Of a DNA stretch of 64,000 bases, positions 24,636-36,086 are shown piece after piece. The stretch is taken from NCBI GenBank assembly GCA_941918925.1, contig OW799233.1, positions 177,661,235 through 177,725,234 of the forward strand, given 5' to 3'. This stretch comes from Phyto melanocephala. Lineage: Eukaryota > Arthropoda > Insecta > Diptera > Rhinophoridae. The position numbers were made by a program, and so were the translations under genes. Below the pieces are notes generated by a model, which was given only the letters and a program-made list of their open reading frames with translations, did no database searches and was not told the origin of the DNA. Numbering within the stretch: position 1 is the first letter of the stretch; every line of letters begins with the position of its first letter.

Positions 24636-25428
24636 ACAAGTAAGAGTGCTATATTCGGCCATGCCGAATCTTATATACCCTTCACAACGTGTAGTCATGC
24701 AATAACAGTTGCTTGTATCACCATTCATCCCATATGAAATACGTACACGTATTAAAATTTTAAAAAAAAATTTAAAAAAAAAAATTAAAAACAAAATTAT
24801 TATATATATAATATACATATATAAAACAAAAAAAAAATAAAAAAAAAATAAATAAAAAAAAAATAAATAAAAAAAAAATTAAAAAAAAAAAATAATAAAA
24901 ATATAAATAATATATTAAATAAAAAATAAAAAAAAAATAAAAAATAAAATTAAAAAAAAATTTTTTAAAAAATTAAAAAAAATTTTTTTTTGGCTCAGTT
25001 GGGATTCGATGCCACGTTTTCTCTAACCAGTATACACGTTTGTATGTATGTATGTTGTTGTTGTAATGTTGTTTTTGTGAAAAAAAAAAATCGAGGTGGT
25101 CGTGGGTTTTTGCTCATATCTCAGTTGTTTATGTACCGATGTTTCTGATTTTCAATAGCGATCTACTCCCGAATATTTCTGATATTTTAATACCTTACCC
25201 GGGTTCAACCTATGTCGGGGGGCTTCAAAAAGTTGATTTCAACATACACACGGACAGACGGTCAGACGGACAGACGGACAGACTGACCGACTGACAGGGC
25301 TTAATCGACTTCCCTATTCATAAGCTTTCAGAAAATATATACTTTATGGGGTCGGAAATGAAAATTGTAGAAATTTCACACGGAATGACAAACCTATATA
25401 TACCCTTTTTCACTGTGTGAAGGGTATA
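24636..25428 (+). mobile_element. DINE-1/mini-me-like element, copy A
   Basis: Runs from ACAAGTAAGAGTGCTATATT through a hairpin (ATTCGGCCATGCCGAAT) to GTGTGAAGGGTATAA. Internal landmarks in order are an A/T-only tract (about 24755-24990), a tRNA-like motif on the minus strand (24992-25031), TATG repeats, a conserved GCTCATATCTCAGTT block, a GTCY-type tract (GACGGACAGACGGACAGACT near 25260-25285) and TATATACTTTATGGGGTCGG. The subterminal hairpin and GTCY tract fit non-autonomous Helitron relatives (DINE-1/mini-me). It encodes nothing. Confidence 0.8.
24992..25031 (-). other. tRNA-like A/B-box motif inside the DINE-like element
   Basis: On the minus strand, ACTGGTTAGAGAAAACG resembles a Pol III A box, and GGCATCGAATCCC resembles a B box, followed by AACTGAGCC and an A-rich run. 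The spacing is far shorter than in a tRNA, so it is not a tRNA gene. Equivalent motifs occur at 37036-37059 and 54733-54769. Confidence 0.55.
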
Positions 25429-27135
25429 AAAATTAATTACTGCAATTAAAAGTTATTATTACTTGTACATAAAAAACAATTTGTTTTAAGTATTCGATTT
25501 ATAGAAAATATTTGATAAATTTAATTTTCCTGACTTATCAGCTGACGCACTGTTCTCGTTTTCTAAAGAAGCTCTAACTAAATGTTTCCATTTTTTCCTT
25601 CCTTATTTTATTTCTTTTATGTTTTTGCGTTTATTTTTCCTCCCCGTCTTATTTGGTTCCGTTTCATTTCTGATTGTACAGCAATGACTCAACAGCAAAT
25701 AAAAAAGTAACCAAGACTTATTGCTGTTGTTAAATGCTGCTGAATGTTGTTATTTCTAGACATTATGAACAATGTCTTGCTGCTGCATACTGCTGACACT
25801 GTAGCGGCAGCAGCTGCTATCTTAACTTTAGCAATTGTGAGGTATTTTAATCGTGCTATCGAGACTTCATTAGTGAAACAAAATCCAACATTTCCTTTTT
25901 GCCATCTTTATGAGAGAAAATGTTGATGCGACTGATGCTGATGTTGTTGTTATTGCATGGCTGATTGTTTTGCACGGCTGACTGCTGTTTGAGCTTGCTT
26001 GCTTGGCTGCATGTTGTTGTTGGTAAGTGAATTTCAATTGAAGGCGTCTTTTCCCATTGGTTAATGTGTGTGAATGACTGTCTGTCTGTCTTGTGTGAGT
26101 GTGTGTGTGTAATTTGTCTGAACCAACAACCACAACAACATATCAGCAACATGAGAAACAACTGCATGTCTGCCTGCATATGTACGTTTATATGTGATTT
26201 TTTTCCTGAAGCTTTTCAAAAGAGTTTTGCAAGTATTTGCATAATGACAAGAAAATTCAGACATACAGTCAAGTGAGCAATAAGAGCACCACGTACTTTC
26301 AGACAGTAGATTATTTAGACATGGAGATTAAGTGTATTTATGGATCGATTCTATTAAAACATCTATAGACCTTTTTTTGTTATATTAAAAGTTGTACCCT
26401 GTGCTATGATCACTTTATTAACATTGACAGACAGTCGGACGAATAAAAATCGCTTATTCTACTTAGAAAATGGTTCTATATCGTTAAAGGTGGCTTTTGT
26501 TTTCCATTTGTTTACAAACAGTAACACAAACGCTCAATGCTATTTCTAGTTTAAATGGTGTGGAGTAAATTATATATTCGAAAGCAATTTCAGTTGGCCA
26601 AATTATCATAAACGCATGCGGTAAAGAGGTGGGACCAACAGCTCTGGTTTCTCAATACTCTATTCATAGTACATGTTCAAAGCTGATGAGAGACTTATCT
26701 AGTATCAAGGTAATCAAGAAGCCCCAAGTAACTTCAGCAAAAGAAGTTACTTGGTGAACAGTTAGGCTCTTTACGAACCAGTTCCGTCGCTGATTAATTG
26801 CACAGCTTCGTTACAAAAAACAAGCGATTGATAGCCCGAGCTCCTCATCAAGGTCCATTTACATTCACCAATAATTTATGTAGGTAAGATTGACACCTGT
26901 GACACGTTGAGTGGTGCAATTGGTTATAGGGGCGGCAGTTGGGCGTCAAACTCAAATCCAATTATAAGACTACCGTCACCGTCTTTAACAATGTGTTTTG
27001 GACAGCTGTATTTATATGAATTTATTTTACTTTTTTCTCAGTCTTAAAAGAATTAAGTAAAAATTTTGATTATTAGTATAGGAGAAAGAGAAAAATGCTT
27101 CAAGAAAAAAACTACAAATAATTTGTAGGTGCAAA
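25429..27135. other. AT-rich spacer with a strong hairpin
   Basis: No gene identified. At about 26727-26753 AAGTAACTTC and GAAGTTACTT pair across 7 bases. GACAGACAGTCGGACG near 26426 resembles a GTCY tract remnant. GT-rich sequence lies near 26096-26110. Confidence 0.5.
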
Positions 27136-27319
27136 CAGGGTACACTTATACAAGGTGGCGGTGCCAGCCCAGCTGACTATTTCTTTGTGTTCTGGAGAAT
27201 GTCAAACTACATATTTATAAAAATTATTTCAACTTCGGAAATTGTCAAACTCCATACATAAAAAAAGAGAGAAAAAAATTGCTCTCCTTTACGCTATCAC
27301 CTTATGTAATTACACCATG
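27136..27319. mobile_element. hAT-type MITE with perfect 8-base target duplication
   Basis: A 184-base element starting CAGGGTACACTTATACAAGG. Its other end, read inward, is CATGGTGTAATTACATAAGG, giving imperfect inverted repeats. GGTGCAAA lies directly on each side (27128-27135 and 27320-27327), an exact 8-base duplication diagnostic of hAT-type insertion. It has no coding capacity. Confidence 0.85.
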
Positions 27320-27327
27320 GGTGCAAA

Positions 27328-28620
27328 CTTAAAAGAAAATTTAAGAGCGAAAAACTAATTAGTTGTCCCAAAAGAAAACCTATTCTAAATATGTAAACCG
27401 TCACATATTGCAGTTTAAACTTGAAAAATAGAAAAAAATATTAAGAAGCGGTAAAAATAGTATAAGATTCAAATTTCAAACTTATGTAAACAAAGACAAC
27501 CACTTGTGCTCTTATTACACTCCCAACTATAAACAATTTTAATGTGACTTTAATGTTGAAAACAAACAACAACAACAGAAACAACAAAAGAAAGAAAATC
27601 ATAAATACAGACAAGTAATAAGTGCATGAGAAAAGAGTTTTGAAGTGAATTCGATACTTGTGTCAATGAATTGTTTACAACATACAAAAACGACAACAAC
27701 AAAAACTGTACTCTAAACACTTTTTGTGCTGTTTCTTAATTTTTTTCCAACAGCTTGATAAATTTTGAAATTAAATAAATTATTTAAACACAACGACAAT
27801 CATGTAAACAATTAAAAAACAAACTAATGTTTTTTCATTGTTTACAGAAATAAATACACAATAAAATTTATACAGAAAATACATTTTTGACAGAAAAATT
27901 CTAAACAAAATATTTTAATTATTTATTATTTTAAAATAATACCAAATGAAATAAATATTTAAAAGTGTTTTGTTGTTGTTGTTGCTGTAATAATAAACAC
28001 ATGTATGCAACATTTAACAATATTTATGCATTAGTTTAGAAATAAACAAAAAAAAAAGGATAAAATATATTACTTTAGGCGGTGGGAGTTGAGGGGGTTT
28101 GGTTTGTAGTAATGGCTTTTTGGAATTTATAAAAAATGTTAAAAATTTGAAACCATTATAGCAAATATTTTTATCATTGTAATTTTTTCTTTTTTTTTTT
28201 TTTTGCGATAAGCATTTTATGCATTTTTGTTGTTGAATTTTTTGTGCTGTTGCTGCGACAGTAGTATTTTACGTTAATGTTTTATAAAACGTTTCGTTTA
28301 CACCTTCTTTTTCTCTATGAATTGCACAGACTATTGAAACATGCGACACGAGATTTTGCTATAAGTACTTAAGTGTTTGTTTATTTGTTTGTGTGTATGT
28401 AAAAAAAAAACAATATTGTCAAGTGCATGACCACCATTTGGCTTTAAAAAACATGAAATGAACTCCATTATTAAACTAAATATTTATGCACCTTATGCAA
28501 CAAGGACGGAGATCACGCAACTAAGAACTGTGTGAGTTTCCAAAATGTCAAAAACTGGGTGAAAAGAAGAAGTGAGTGTGATATATTTGACGTTGTCGAA
28601 ACTACCATTCCCAACCATAT
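27328..28620. other. AT-rich spacer, no gene seen
   Basis: Poly-A, poly-T and GTT/ACA runs only. No gene recognised. Confidence 0.5.
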
Positions 28621-29590
28621 ACATATGTAAAATGACGTCATTGTATCGTGGCCTTGATTTCAGATTCAATGTTATACGCCATTTTGATTTATTATTTTCG
28701 ACGCCATCTTTTGTTCAAAACTTCGCATAGTTTTTTTGATACCCATATTGATGGAGTTACGAAATAAAATTATCCATTTTGTAAAGAAATCTTTAATTTG
28801 ATACCAATATTGTGGTGATTGTAAAGGGCAAAGCTGATATTACACTATTTGACCCATAAATTCGCCATTTTTATTAAAAGTCCATCTTGTATTTAAACCT
28901 TTTTTACAGTGTACTGTATTTTAGACTTTTACTGTCAAGGCTTTTTATTTAATACCACTAAGTATTGAGGGCGTTGAAAGGAATACATTTTGCAATGCTA
29001 GATTTGACCCAAATATAAATTATATGAACGCCATTTTGCAGTGGAGGCCATTACGGAATTAAATTATAGTGTATAATATTCTGTTAGTCAAGCCATTTTA
29101 TTTGATACCCAGCTGTTTATAAGCTATAAAATTTCAATTTTCGTTTGTAAATTTTAGGATAAACACCGAAGCAGTTGTATTTTGGTGCTTATATCTCAGT
29201 TAGTTACAAGCCGTTTTGTAAGTTTTTCTTAGAAATAATTTCCTAGGTCACGGCTTGCCATTTGGTGTGACTAACGTGTCTAAACATTACTCCGGGACTA
29301 GAAAAACTTGATAGTAAATTTAAAAAATTAGTATATTTTAAATATGAAAAAAAAAATTAGACGCAGTCGTAATAATTTGCTTATATCTCAGAAATGTTTT
29401 GGCGATTGTGTTGGATTTCCATAGCGATTCATTACCGAATATTTTCAAAAGACTGATACAACATACAGGTCTGTGCGATAAGTGGATAAAGTTGAATTTA
29501 ACTAACACACGGACATACAGAAATTGCTCAACTGACTCTCCTAAACCCCCTCAATTAACTTATTGTAGTTACAATTTTTGTTAAATTGTT
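28621..29590 (+). mobile_element. DINE-like element, diverged copy without clear ends
   Basis: About three or four diverged units of 100-150 bases (28670-29110) carry GATACCAATATTG-like, AAAGGGCAAAGCTGA-like and GCCATTTT-like blocks. They are followed by GACTAGAAAAACTTGATAG (29297-29315), GCTTATATCTCAG, CATAGCGATTCATTACCGAA, and a weak GTCY tract ACACACGGACATACAG (29502-29520). The order matches the plus-oriented copy at 24636-25428. TGACGTCA lies at its left edge (28633-28640). Confidence 0.6.
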
Positions 29591-31842
29591 GCTTGTTTTT
29601 TATAAAGTGAAAATTTCGAAAACTTTCTTTTAGATTTTTCGTCGAAAATCCAACGGTATAAATAATAATTTTAGATTGAAATTTTACAGAAACTCAGTTT
29701 GCAGTTTGACTGGCTTCACACCTTAAATGGACTCTCCACTTTACTTTATGAAGGTGTGTGTGTTTGTTAGAGTTTTTGTATTGCATGCATTAGCACTTGT
29801 GCTTCTCCACATTATATCTGTCTGTCCGTCCATTTTGTCTGTATCAAATTATAAAGCATTTTTTGTTTTTCTTGTTGCCCTGCATGTATCAACAACATTG
29901 GAGGAGTGTAAAAACTTTTATGCAATTTCTATCGCATCTATTTTTGGCCCCACTACACCGTCAAATGCCACATGGCACGGTATAGTTGACGCCTAACGTT
30001 TCGTGTCGTTTGTGTTGTTTTCCAAACAAAATTTCCATAAATTCATTTTAGCCATTATTGCTTGTTTGCTTTTAGCTTTTTTTTTGTTGCTTCTTTTTTG
30101 TTTTCATTCCAGCCGTCGTCTTTGTCCGCCTCTTTGTCACTTAAGCACGAAAAAAAATGTTTTTCTTCAGGACATTATTAGAATTTGTTTTAAATGCATA
30201 AACGAAAGCGACCACACATGCAGATACAAACACTAACAAGCCAGAAAAGAGAGAAAACACATACGCCCCACTATTTCCGTTAACTTCCTGTTGCCTGCCA
30301 TGTCAGATATTTTTGTTAAAACGATAAATTAGTTATTGTTAGAGAAATGCGGTTGATGATGAGGAAAACGAAATAAATGATAAAAAAAATACAAGGAACA
30401 ATTGCTACAACAACTACAAACAAATATTTTTTTTATTTTAAACAAAAAAAAAAAATTCAAATGTTTATGATTGCGGTAAATGTGGTTGCTTTAAATGATG
30501 ACAATGATAATGACGTTGAGATAATTCATTATTTTTTTTTAAATGTATTCGTGTGTGTATGTATGTGCTGGCATTACATTAAATGTAAAAATATAAGTCA
30601 ATTACGTTTGTTTTTCACTTGAAATTTTCTATTATCATTATATTGTAGGTTGTTGCCTCAAGTGTTTTTATTGTTTAATGCCATTGTCAGCTCTATTTTA
30701 TAGAGTGGGAACCATTTTTGTTGTAATCGCTGTGTTAAGGCCTTAACAAACAAACCAGTGAATAAAATACAAAAACCAAAAATAACATAAGCAAAAAAAT
30801 AAAAGAAAGTTGCGGCTGATGCTGTCTTTGCCATTAATCTACGAAATTCGTAATTTATAATTATAATAAATCGTGCGTGTCTTTGAATATGCGCCTTAAT
30901 ATTTTTGTGTTTTTATTTAAAAATTTGATTACGTTAATTGTATTAATGATACGAAACAAAAAATGCAACTTTTATTTGATTATCATACATTTAATCAAAT
31001 TATATGCAATAAAACAAATATGTAGAGTGAGAAAACCTATTTAAAGCGAAATAATATCGAAATATTATTGTACGAAAAAAACTACAAAATTAAAAACTTG
31101 CAAAATTCATTCAAATTTACAATAAATATACTTTATTGATAAAAATTTTAAAAGGAAACATTTTTTAAACATAAAAACTTCAGCAAGAGTAACAAATCTT
31201 CTTTATGAAAAAGAAAAATTGTAAAAAAATTTTACAGAAAATTAAAAAAAAAGTTAAGATAATATACATTAATAATAATTTTAAAAAAATATTTTTCATA
31301 GTCTAATGAACTTACAAAATTATATACATTATTAAAACATTGTCGAAAATTTTTAAAAGTAGAAAACAACAAAACACTTTGCAACAATGTCATGCACTAT
31401 TTGTCAACCGACTTAAGCAAAAAGTATGCCATTGAAAAGAAATTTATTAATAGATCTAAATAATATTTTATTATCTATAATAATTGCAGCTGACACGCAT
31501 GCGAAACATAAAAATATTATTAAAGAGCTGCAAAAAATATTTCTAGAGTTATGTTCTGTTGCACACTACTTCCAATTACTATATTTCAGAGTAAACATAA
31601 ATAACAAAAGATTACTCTCACTAAAATGAGTTAACCATCACTCAAAAAGTTTTTTCTCCTCTTCATGCTATGCTTTATTTCCTTAATGAAAAATCAATGA
31701 AAAAAAGAAAAATTACAAATTATAGCATTAAAACTGAGTACAATAGAACATATACAAAAAACGTAAAACATATTAAAATGCAGCGTTATTTAATAACTAC
31801 ATTTAGGGAAGTTTATGTTAAAAACACTTGTTAAGCCATTTA
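29591..31842. other. AT-rich spacer, no gene seen
   Basis: Open frames around 29727-30236 are hydrophobic and Cys-rich but have no recognisable domain or splice context. Poly-A-rich DNA follows to 31840. Nothing else seen. Confidence 0.5.
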
Positions 31843-32767
31843 TTGGGTGATTTTTTAAGAGCTATAGGAAAGTTTAAAAAAAAACACATAAAATTCAGAA
31901 AAATGCATGAAATCTTTATTTGAATCGATAGTACGGTCCATATAATTTAATGTTTGAAGATTATTTCATGCAAATGTTGACCGTGGCTGCGCCTCAAATG
32001 GTCCATCCGCTTAGTCCAATTTTGGCATACTCTTTCCAACATTTTGGCCGGTATCTCATGAATAAATGCTTCAATGTTGTCTTCCAATGCATCAATTGAA
32101 GCGGGCATGTGTGTATAGACATGAGCTTTAACATAGCCCCACACAAAGTAGTCTAAAGGCACGATCTTGACGGCCAATTGACCGATCCCGAACGTGAAAT
32201 AAAATGTTCACGAACTCTCCTCTCAATAAGTCCATTGTTAAGCGTGCTGTGTGGCATGTGGCACCGTCTTGTTGAAACCACATGTCATGCAAGTCAAGCT
32301 CTTGTATTTTGGGGAAAAAAAAAATTGGATATCATCTCACGGTAGCGCTCACCATTCACAGTTACGTACGAATTACGTACGAGTACGATAATTGATGGTC
32401 ATCATTAACGCTGGCCGATACAGCTGCGATATTTTCTTCACTTCGCACTCTACGTAAGCGTGTTGGTGGTTTAATGTCCAACAATGTAAATTTGGTGCGA
32501 AATTTAGTCACAATAGCCCGAATAGCCGCTTCAGTGGGTTAATTAAACTGACCATAAAATGGAAGAAGAGCGCGATGAAGTTTCTTAACAGAGCATGCAT
32601 TTTGATAATAAAATTCAATAATTTGCAAGCGATGTTCATTTGTAAGACGATTCTTGGTTGAATTATAGACCAAACTGAAGATGTTTGACAGTGAAACAAA
32701 ACACGAAACTTGCGTCAGCTGTTTAAACCAGTGTTGCCAAAAAGATAATAGCTAAAAAATCACCCTT
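31843..32767 (-). mobile_element. Mariner-like element, internally deleted, copy 2
   Basis: A 925-base element flanked by TA (31841-31842 and 32768-32769). Its 5' end on the minus strand reads AAGGGTGATTTTTTAGCTAT and the opposite end TTGGGTGATTTTTTAAGAGC. It is the same family as 5281-6140, sharing long stretches of transposase sequence. It is shorter than an intact element because of an internal deletion, different from that in copy 1. Confidence 0.9.
31947..32660 (-). pseudogene. Mariner-like transposase pseudogene
   Basis: On the minus strand the N-terminus is preserved (NRLTNEQRLQIIEFYYQN-like near 32610-32655), though the usual start codon is changed to AAG. It runs through KFTLLDIKPPTRLRRVRSEE and SVNDDHQLS. 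It then jumps at about 32375 to VTVNGERYREMISN, skipping the DEAHF first-Asp region. WFQQDGATCHTARLTMDLL follows, then a frameshift, then LDYFVWGYVKAH and the C-terminal HLRRSHGQHLHEIIFKH (31950-32000). RSCDLTP is disrupted to RSC-L. It is not functional. Confidence 0.9.
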
Positions 32768-32769
32768 TA

Positions 32770-33955
32770 TATAACACATATGACCTCATCTCAGTAGAGA
32801 ACATTTAAAGTTAAAGTCAATTTGCAAGATTTTCCTTGGTCTAGGTCTACTAACAAAAAAAAAAACATTAAAACATGTTTTGAAAGTTCTACTTCAAATT
32901 TAATTATCTACTTTATCTTTGTTCTCATTCAGCTTTATTTAATTTTTCCATTCCTTAATGTTTTGATCGTAAACAAAAACAAATGTTTTTGCAAGCATCT
33001 ATTTAATAATGAGAGAATAATATACACACACTATTTTGAATTTAATTAGACTGCTTTGCTTGTATGCCATTTTTTATGCTTGAGCAGCTCTTTAATTTAT
33101 TTAAAATAAACAAATAAAAATGGACAAAATAAATCCGTGTTTGTCCAATTAGTTGTTTTAAATTTAATAAAAAAAATACATTTTTTTAATGGGCTTTTAA
33201 TTGAAAGAGTTACAGTTTATAAAACAAAAGCAAAAACAGTTTAATAATTTGAAAAATTGTAAAATATAAAAGTATTTTCCTTTATAAATTTTATAAAAAT
33301 CCATATATTTTTTTAAGCTTTATATCATATTTTACAAGTCTTGCACTGTTTTGTTGTGGGTAACAAACATCAACAAAAACGTATCATACCCTGCTCACAA
33401 AGAAAGTTTGAATTCCCAGCAAAAAAAAGACATGCAAAAGAAAAATGTGAATTCTTGCGTTCATCTCATGATGAAGTGGTTCAATTTACAAAAAACATGC
33501 ATGATTTTAACATTAACGTGTCATTGGAGATCATGTGTTTATGTGAATATATTAATAAACTTATCTATTTATTTAATTTGTAAATCTATGAACAAGACTT
33601 AAAGTCTTATATTACAACACAGAAATTAGTAATTACAATATTACAAATGACAAATAAAAATAATAACTGCACTAAACAAAGGTAAAGAGAAATCCATATT
33701 TCATGAGTTAAAAAGGTTTGATGACTTGAATTGTTTAAGATATTTTCCATGAATTTACAAGTATTTCGAAGCACATCATTTATGACAAACTTTTTTGTCT
33801 TTAGGGAGACATGAAGAATGCATTCTCATACATTATTGGTTTAAAAGTCACGAATAATGTCATTCACTTTAAACAAGTTCAAAGTTTTTTGTACTGAGTT
33901 TTGTTGTAAGAGTTGACTGTATTCACTTTTTATTTCAGCAGTGAGGTTAGGTTAG
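32770..33955. other. AT-rich spacer, no gene seen
   Basis: No gene or repeat recognised. Confidence 0.5.
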
Positions 33956-34128
33956 GTAGAACACAGGCAGCTGTTGTGCAGCTCACTTGGGTCCATGGTA
34001 TTAATACCTGGGTGATACCTAAATAGAAACGAAAAGAAGGAGAAGCAGACCAGTCTAGTCTCTGGCGGGAATAGAACCCGCAAACCCTAGACTAGCAGAC
34101 CAGCACACTACTTACTAGTCCACCGCAA
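33956..34128 (-). mobile_element. tRNA-derived SINE
   Basis: On the minus strand it starts GCGGTGGACTAGTAAGTAG, an A-box-like stretch. It has GCGGGTTCTATTCCCGC, a perfect 5-base T stem around a B box (GGTTCTATTCC, one change from consensus). An unrelated body follows, ending CTACCTAACCTAACCTC. That CCTAA-type tail matches the LINE tails at 39855-39883 and 58194-58210. This organisation is standard for a tRNA-derived SINE moved by LINE proteins. The body does not fold as a complete tRNA to my eye. Confidence 0.75.
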
Positions 34129-34829
34129 TGTCAGCAATGCACAAGGCGAAAGCATGCTTAGGCCACACACAGAAGGGATAAAATAAGCTATTATTTGTAA
34201 AAAGTGAACCACCAAAACGGCTATAACGTATAAGAGTCAAATATTTTACCAGCGCTCTCAATAACAGGTAAGTAAGAAACGCTTTTTTTGCAAAAAAGTT
34301 TTTTGCAAGTTCCCAGTAGTAATAAGTACAGGGTGAGCCAAATGTCATCATGGGGTTTAGGAGTTTAATACCTCTTTTTAAATATTTTTTTCATATTAAT
34401 AAATAACACCGAGATAATAAACAACTGACAGATTTACAACTTAACAAAGAAACAGAATAGTATAATTTTGTTATTTAGATCAGCCGCTACTCCACGTTTA
34501 ATTTGCACTGCGAAAATTATTGAAGACGTTCTCCTCAACTAGAAATGGCTCGTACGTCACAACGGCGCATTTTAAAAAATATTTAGTATTATTCCTATAT
34601 AAGGTGCAATTAGTGGAAGAATTTAAATCCGCAGATCATCGGTAACGTCTATATTTTCTAGTTAAATTTTTAAAGTGGCAAGTGGTTTTGTTAACAAGCA
34701 GAGCTGTGGCATTACAACTGATAATATTATTAAGCTTTACTTTTTCTAGAACAATGTGAGTGCTGCAACCACAAATGGAAAGAGGTGTCGGTTATGATAA
34801 AATATTTTTTACGTCTTGCTGCTAAAAAC

Positions 34830-35464
34830 CAGTGAACGAAAAGAAACGAAACGAAACACAGTACAAATCATCTAAGTCAGAAACTTTTCAATTTTCATGA
34901 ATCGTTTTGTTTGCGAGCAAAATAAAACCACAAACTTTTCAATGCAAAAGAGCATAAACAAAACAATTCGGGTTTTGTACTTAGGCTTTGCTTTGACGGT
35001 ATGTTTCGTTTGAGTACGAAACAAGAATGAAACGTTTGCAAACGTTTGCAGAACAAAAAGATTATAACAATCATAATAACAATGCACCATTACCAATTCG
35101 CAAACTATAGTCAGTGACTTCATATCGTTATTAGGATCGTAAAATTAATGTAGGTAGGTAAAATGTTAAAAAATTCCCAACAACAAACAGCAATAAACAT
35201 GTAGATTTTTTCACGTAAAGAGCAAATCAATCAGCAAACGTTTTGAAACGTTTGCAGAAAGTATTGTACTGTATTGTTTTGCATGTTACATATTGAAGCT
35301 GAGAACTTTTCGATTCTGGTTTTGTTTGCACTCATAGTACAAAACAATACAAAACAAAATGCATGTACCGTTATCCTGGGTTTTGTTTCGTTTTGTTTTC
35401 CCTCTCTGAAATGATCGAAACAAAACTGTTGGAAACGTTTCCTTTTGTTTGTTTTCGTACTCTG
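34830..35464. mobile_element. hAT-type non-autonomous element nested in the mariner relic
   Basis: A 635-base element with ends CAGTGAACGAAAA and, read inward from the right, CAGAGTACGAAAA. CTAAAAAC flanks both ends exactly (34822-34829 and 35465-35472), an 8-base target duplication as expected for hAT. The interior is rich in GAAACG/CGTTTC motifs in both orientations, including the palindromic AACGTTTGCAAACGTTTGCA near 35037-35051 and AAACGTTT repeats near 35239. No transposase is coded. Confidence 0.85.
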
Positions 35465-35603
35465 CTAAAAACAGAGCTGCAATGTGGTTTCAGCACATTA
35501 GAGCCACTGTCTGAGACACAATAGCGCTTTTTAGCTTTTTAGTTTGCCAGAATTGTCAGCACCCGAATATTTTTTTTGGGGTAAATTGAAGGAGCAACCA
35601 TAT

Positions 35604-35861
35604 ATCTGTGGTTTTAATCGGCAACTGCGTATGTGATTTTATACGATTTCGAATTAATAATGCCATATTGCTTGGTTTTAGACGGCCTTTACTTGGCTTT
35701 TAAAATTTCTTAAATAAGATGAACCCATTCCGATTATTTTAATGGCATAACAACGTAACTTCTTTATATATTCAAAAATCGTTCAGCACTAACACGGTTT
35801 TGTAGCTCTCCTGAAAAATTTGATTTAAAGACTTACGTGGTTGCCCATGAAAACCACAGAT
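35604..35861. mobile_element. Palindromic MITE nested in the mariner relic
   Basis: Ends read ATCTGTGGTTTTAATCGGCA and, inward from the right, ATCTGTGGTTTTCATGGGCA, continuing with AAC..CGTA on both sides (about 30 bases in all). Compared with the uninterrupted relative at 9515-9535 (GACCATATGTCGACAAGCC), the host sequence is broken at CATAT, so the insertion is clear. The duplication is AT or TAT; the repeat context makes it ambiguous, leaving Tc1/mariner or another class open. Confidence 0.75.
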
Positions 35862-36086
35862 ATGTGAACAAGCCCTAGACAATCCTTGAACTCAACGCCA
35901 ACATTGCTGCAGTAACAAATTTTGAAAGATGTTATAGAAAATATTCTATAAAGACCCCACCATTGTGAAGCTGAAAATGGTGGTCATTAAGGTCACTTTA
36001 TTTGCATTGCTCAGTGTAAAAAAATTCTAGAAACAAAAAAGTTATTAAGTTTTTACATCCAATGGTGAGTTTAAGCCTACCCTGTG

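Larger units (their letters stand above)
34329..36086 (+). mobile_element. Mariner relic with two nested insertions
   Basis: The left end is TA then CAGGGTGAGCCAAATG; the right end read inward is CA CAGGGTAGGCTTAAAC then TA, giving decayed TIRs. Between them are transposase scraps alignable with 8878-9975: ICTAKIIE (34505), RHNGAF.KIFSII-like (34560-34595), FVNKQSCG (34690-34715), MWFQHIRATV-like (35485-35510) and the SAPEYFFWG block (35555-35580). A 635-base hAT MITE (34830-35464) and a second palindromic element (35604-35861) split it. Its age exceeds both. Confidence 0.75.

Noticed and set aside
24992..25031. Functional tRNA gene
   Set aside because: A and B boxes are too close and there is no cloverleaf, so it is only a tRNA-like motif.
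25856..26264. Three overlapping minus-strand frames
   Set aside because: Rich in His/Thr/Gln from CA and CAA repeats; no domain and no splice signals.
26930..26985. tRNA-like stretch TTGGTTATAGGGGCGG...CTCAAATCC
   Set aside because: Stems do not pair and the B-box match is poor.
29727..29996. 89-residue frame with a possible signal-like N-terminus
   Set aside because: GTGTGTGT-derived codons and no family match; overlapping frames are equally long.
33948..34140. SINE target duplication CAGCAGTG/CAGCAATG
   Set aside because: The right copy lies a few bases beyond the SINE end and carries a mismatch, so I do not accept it.
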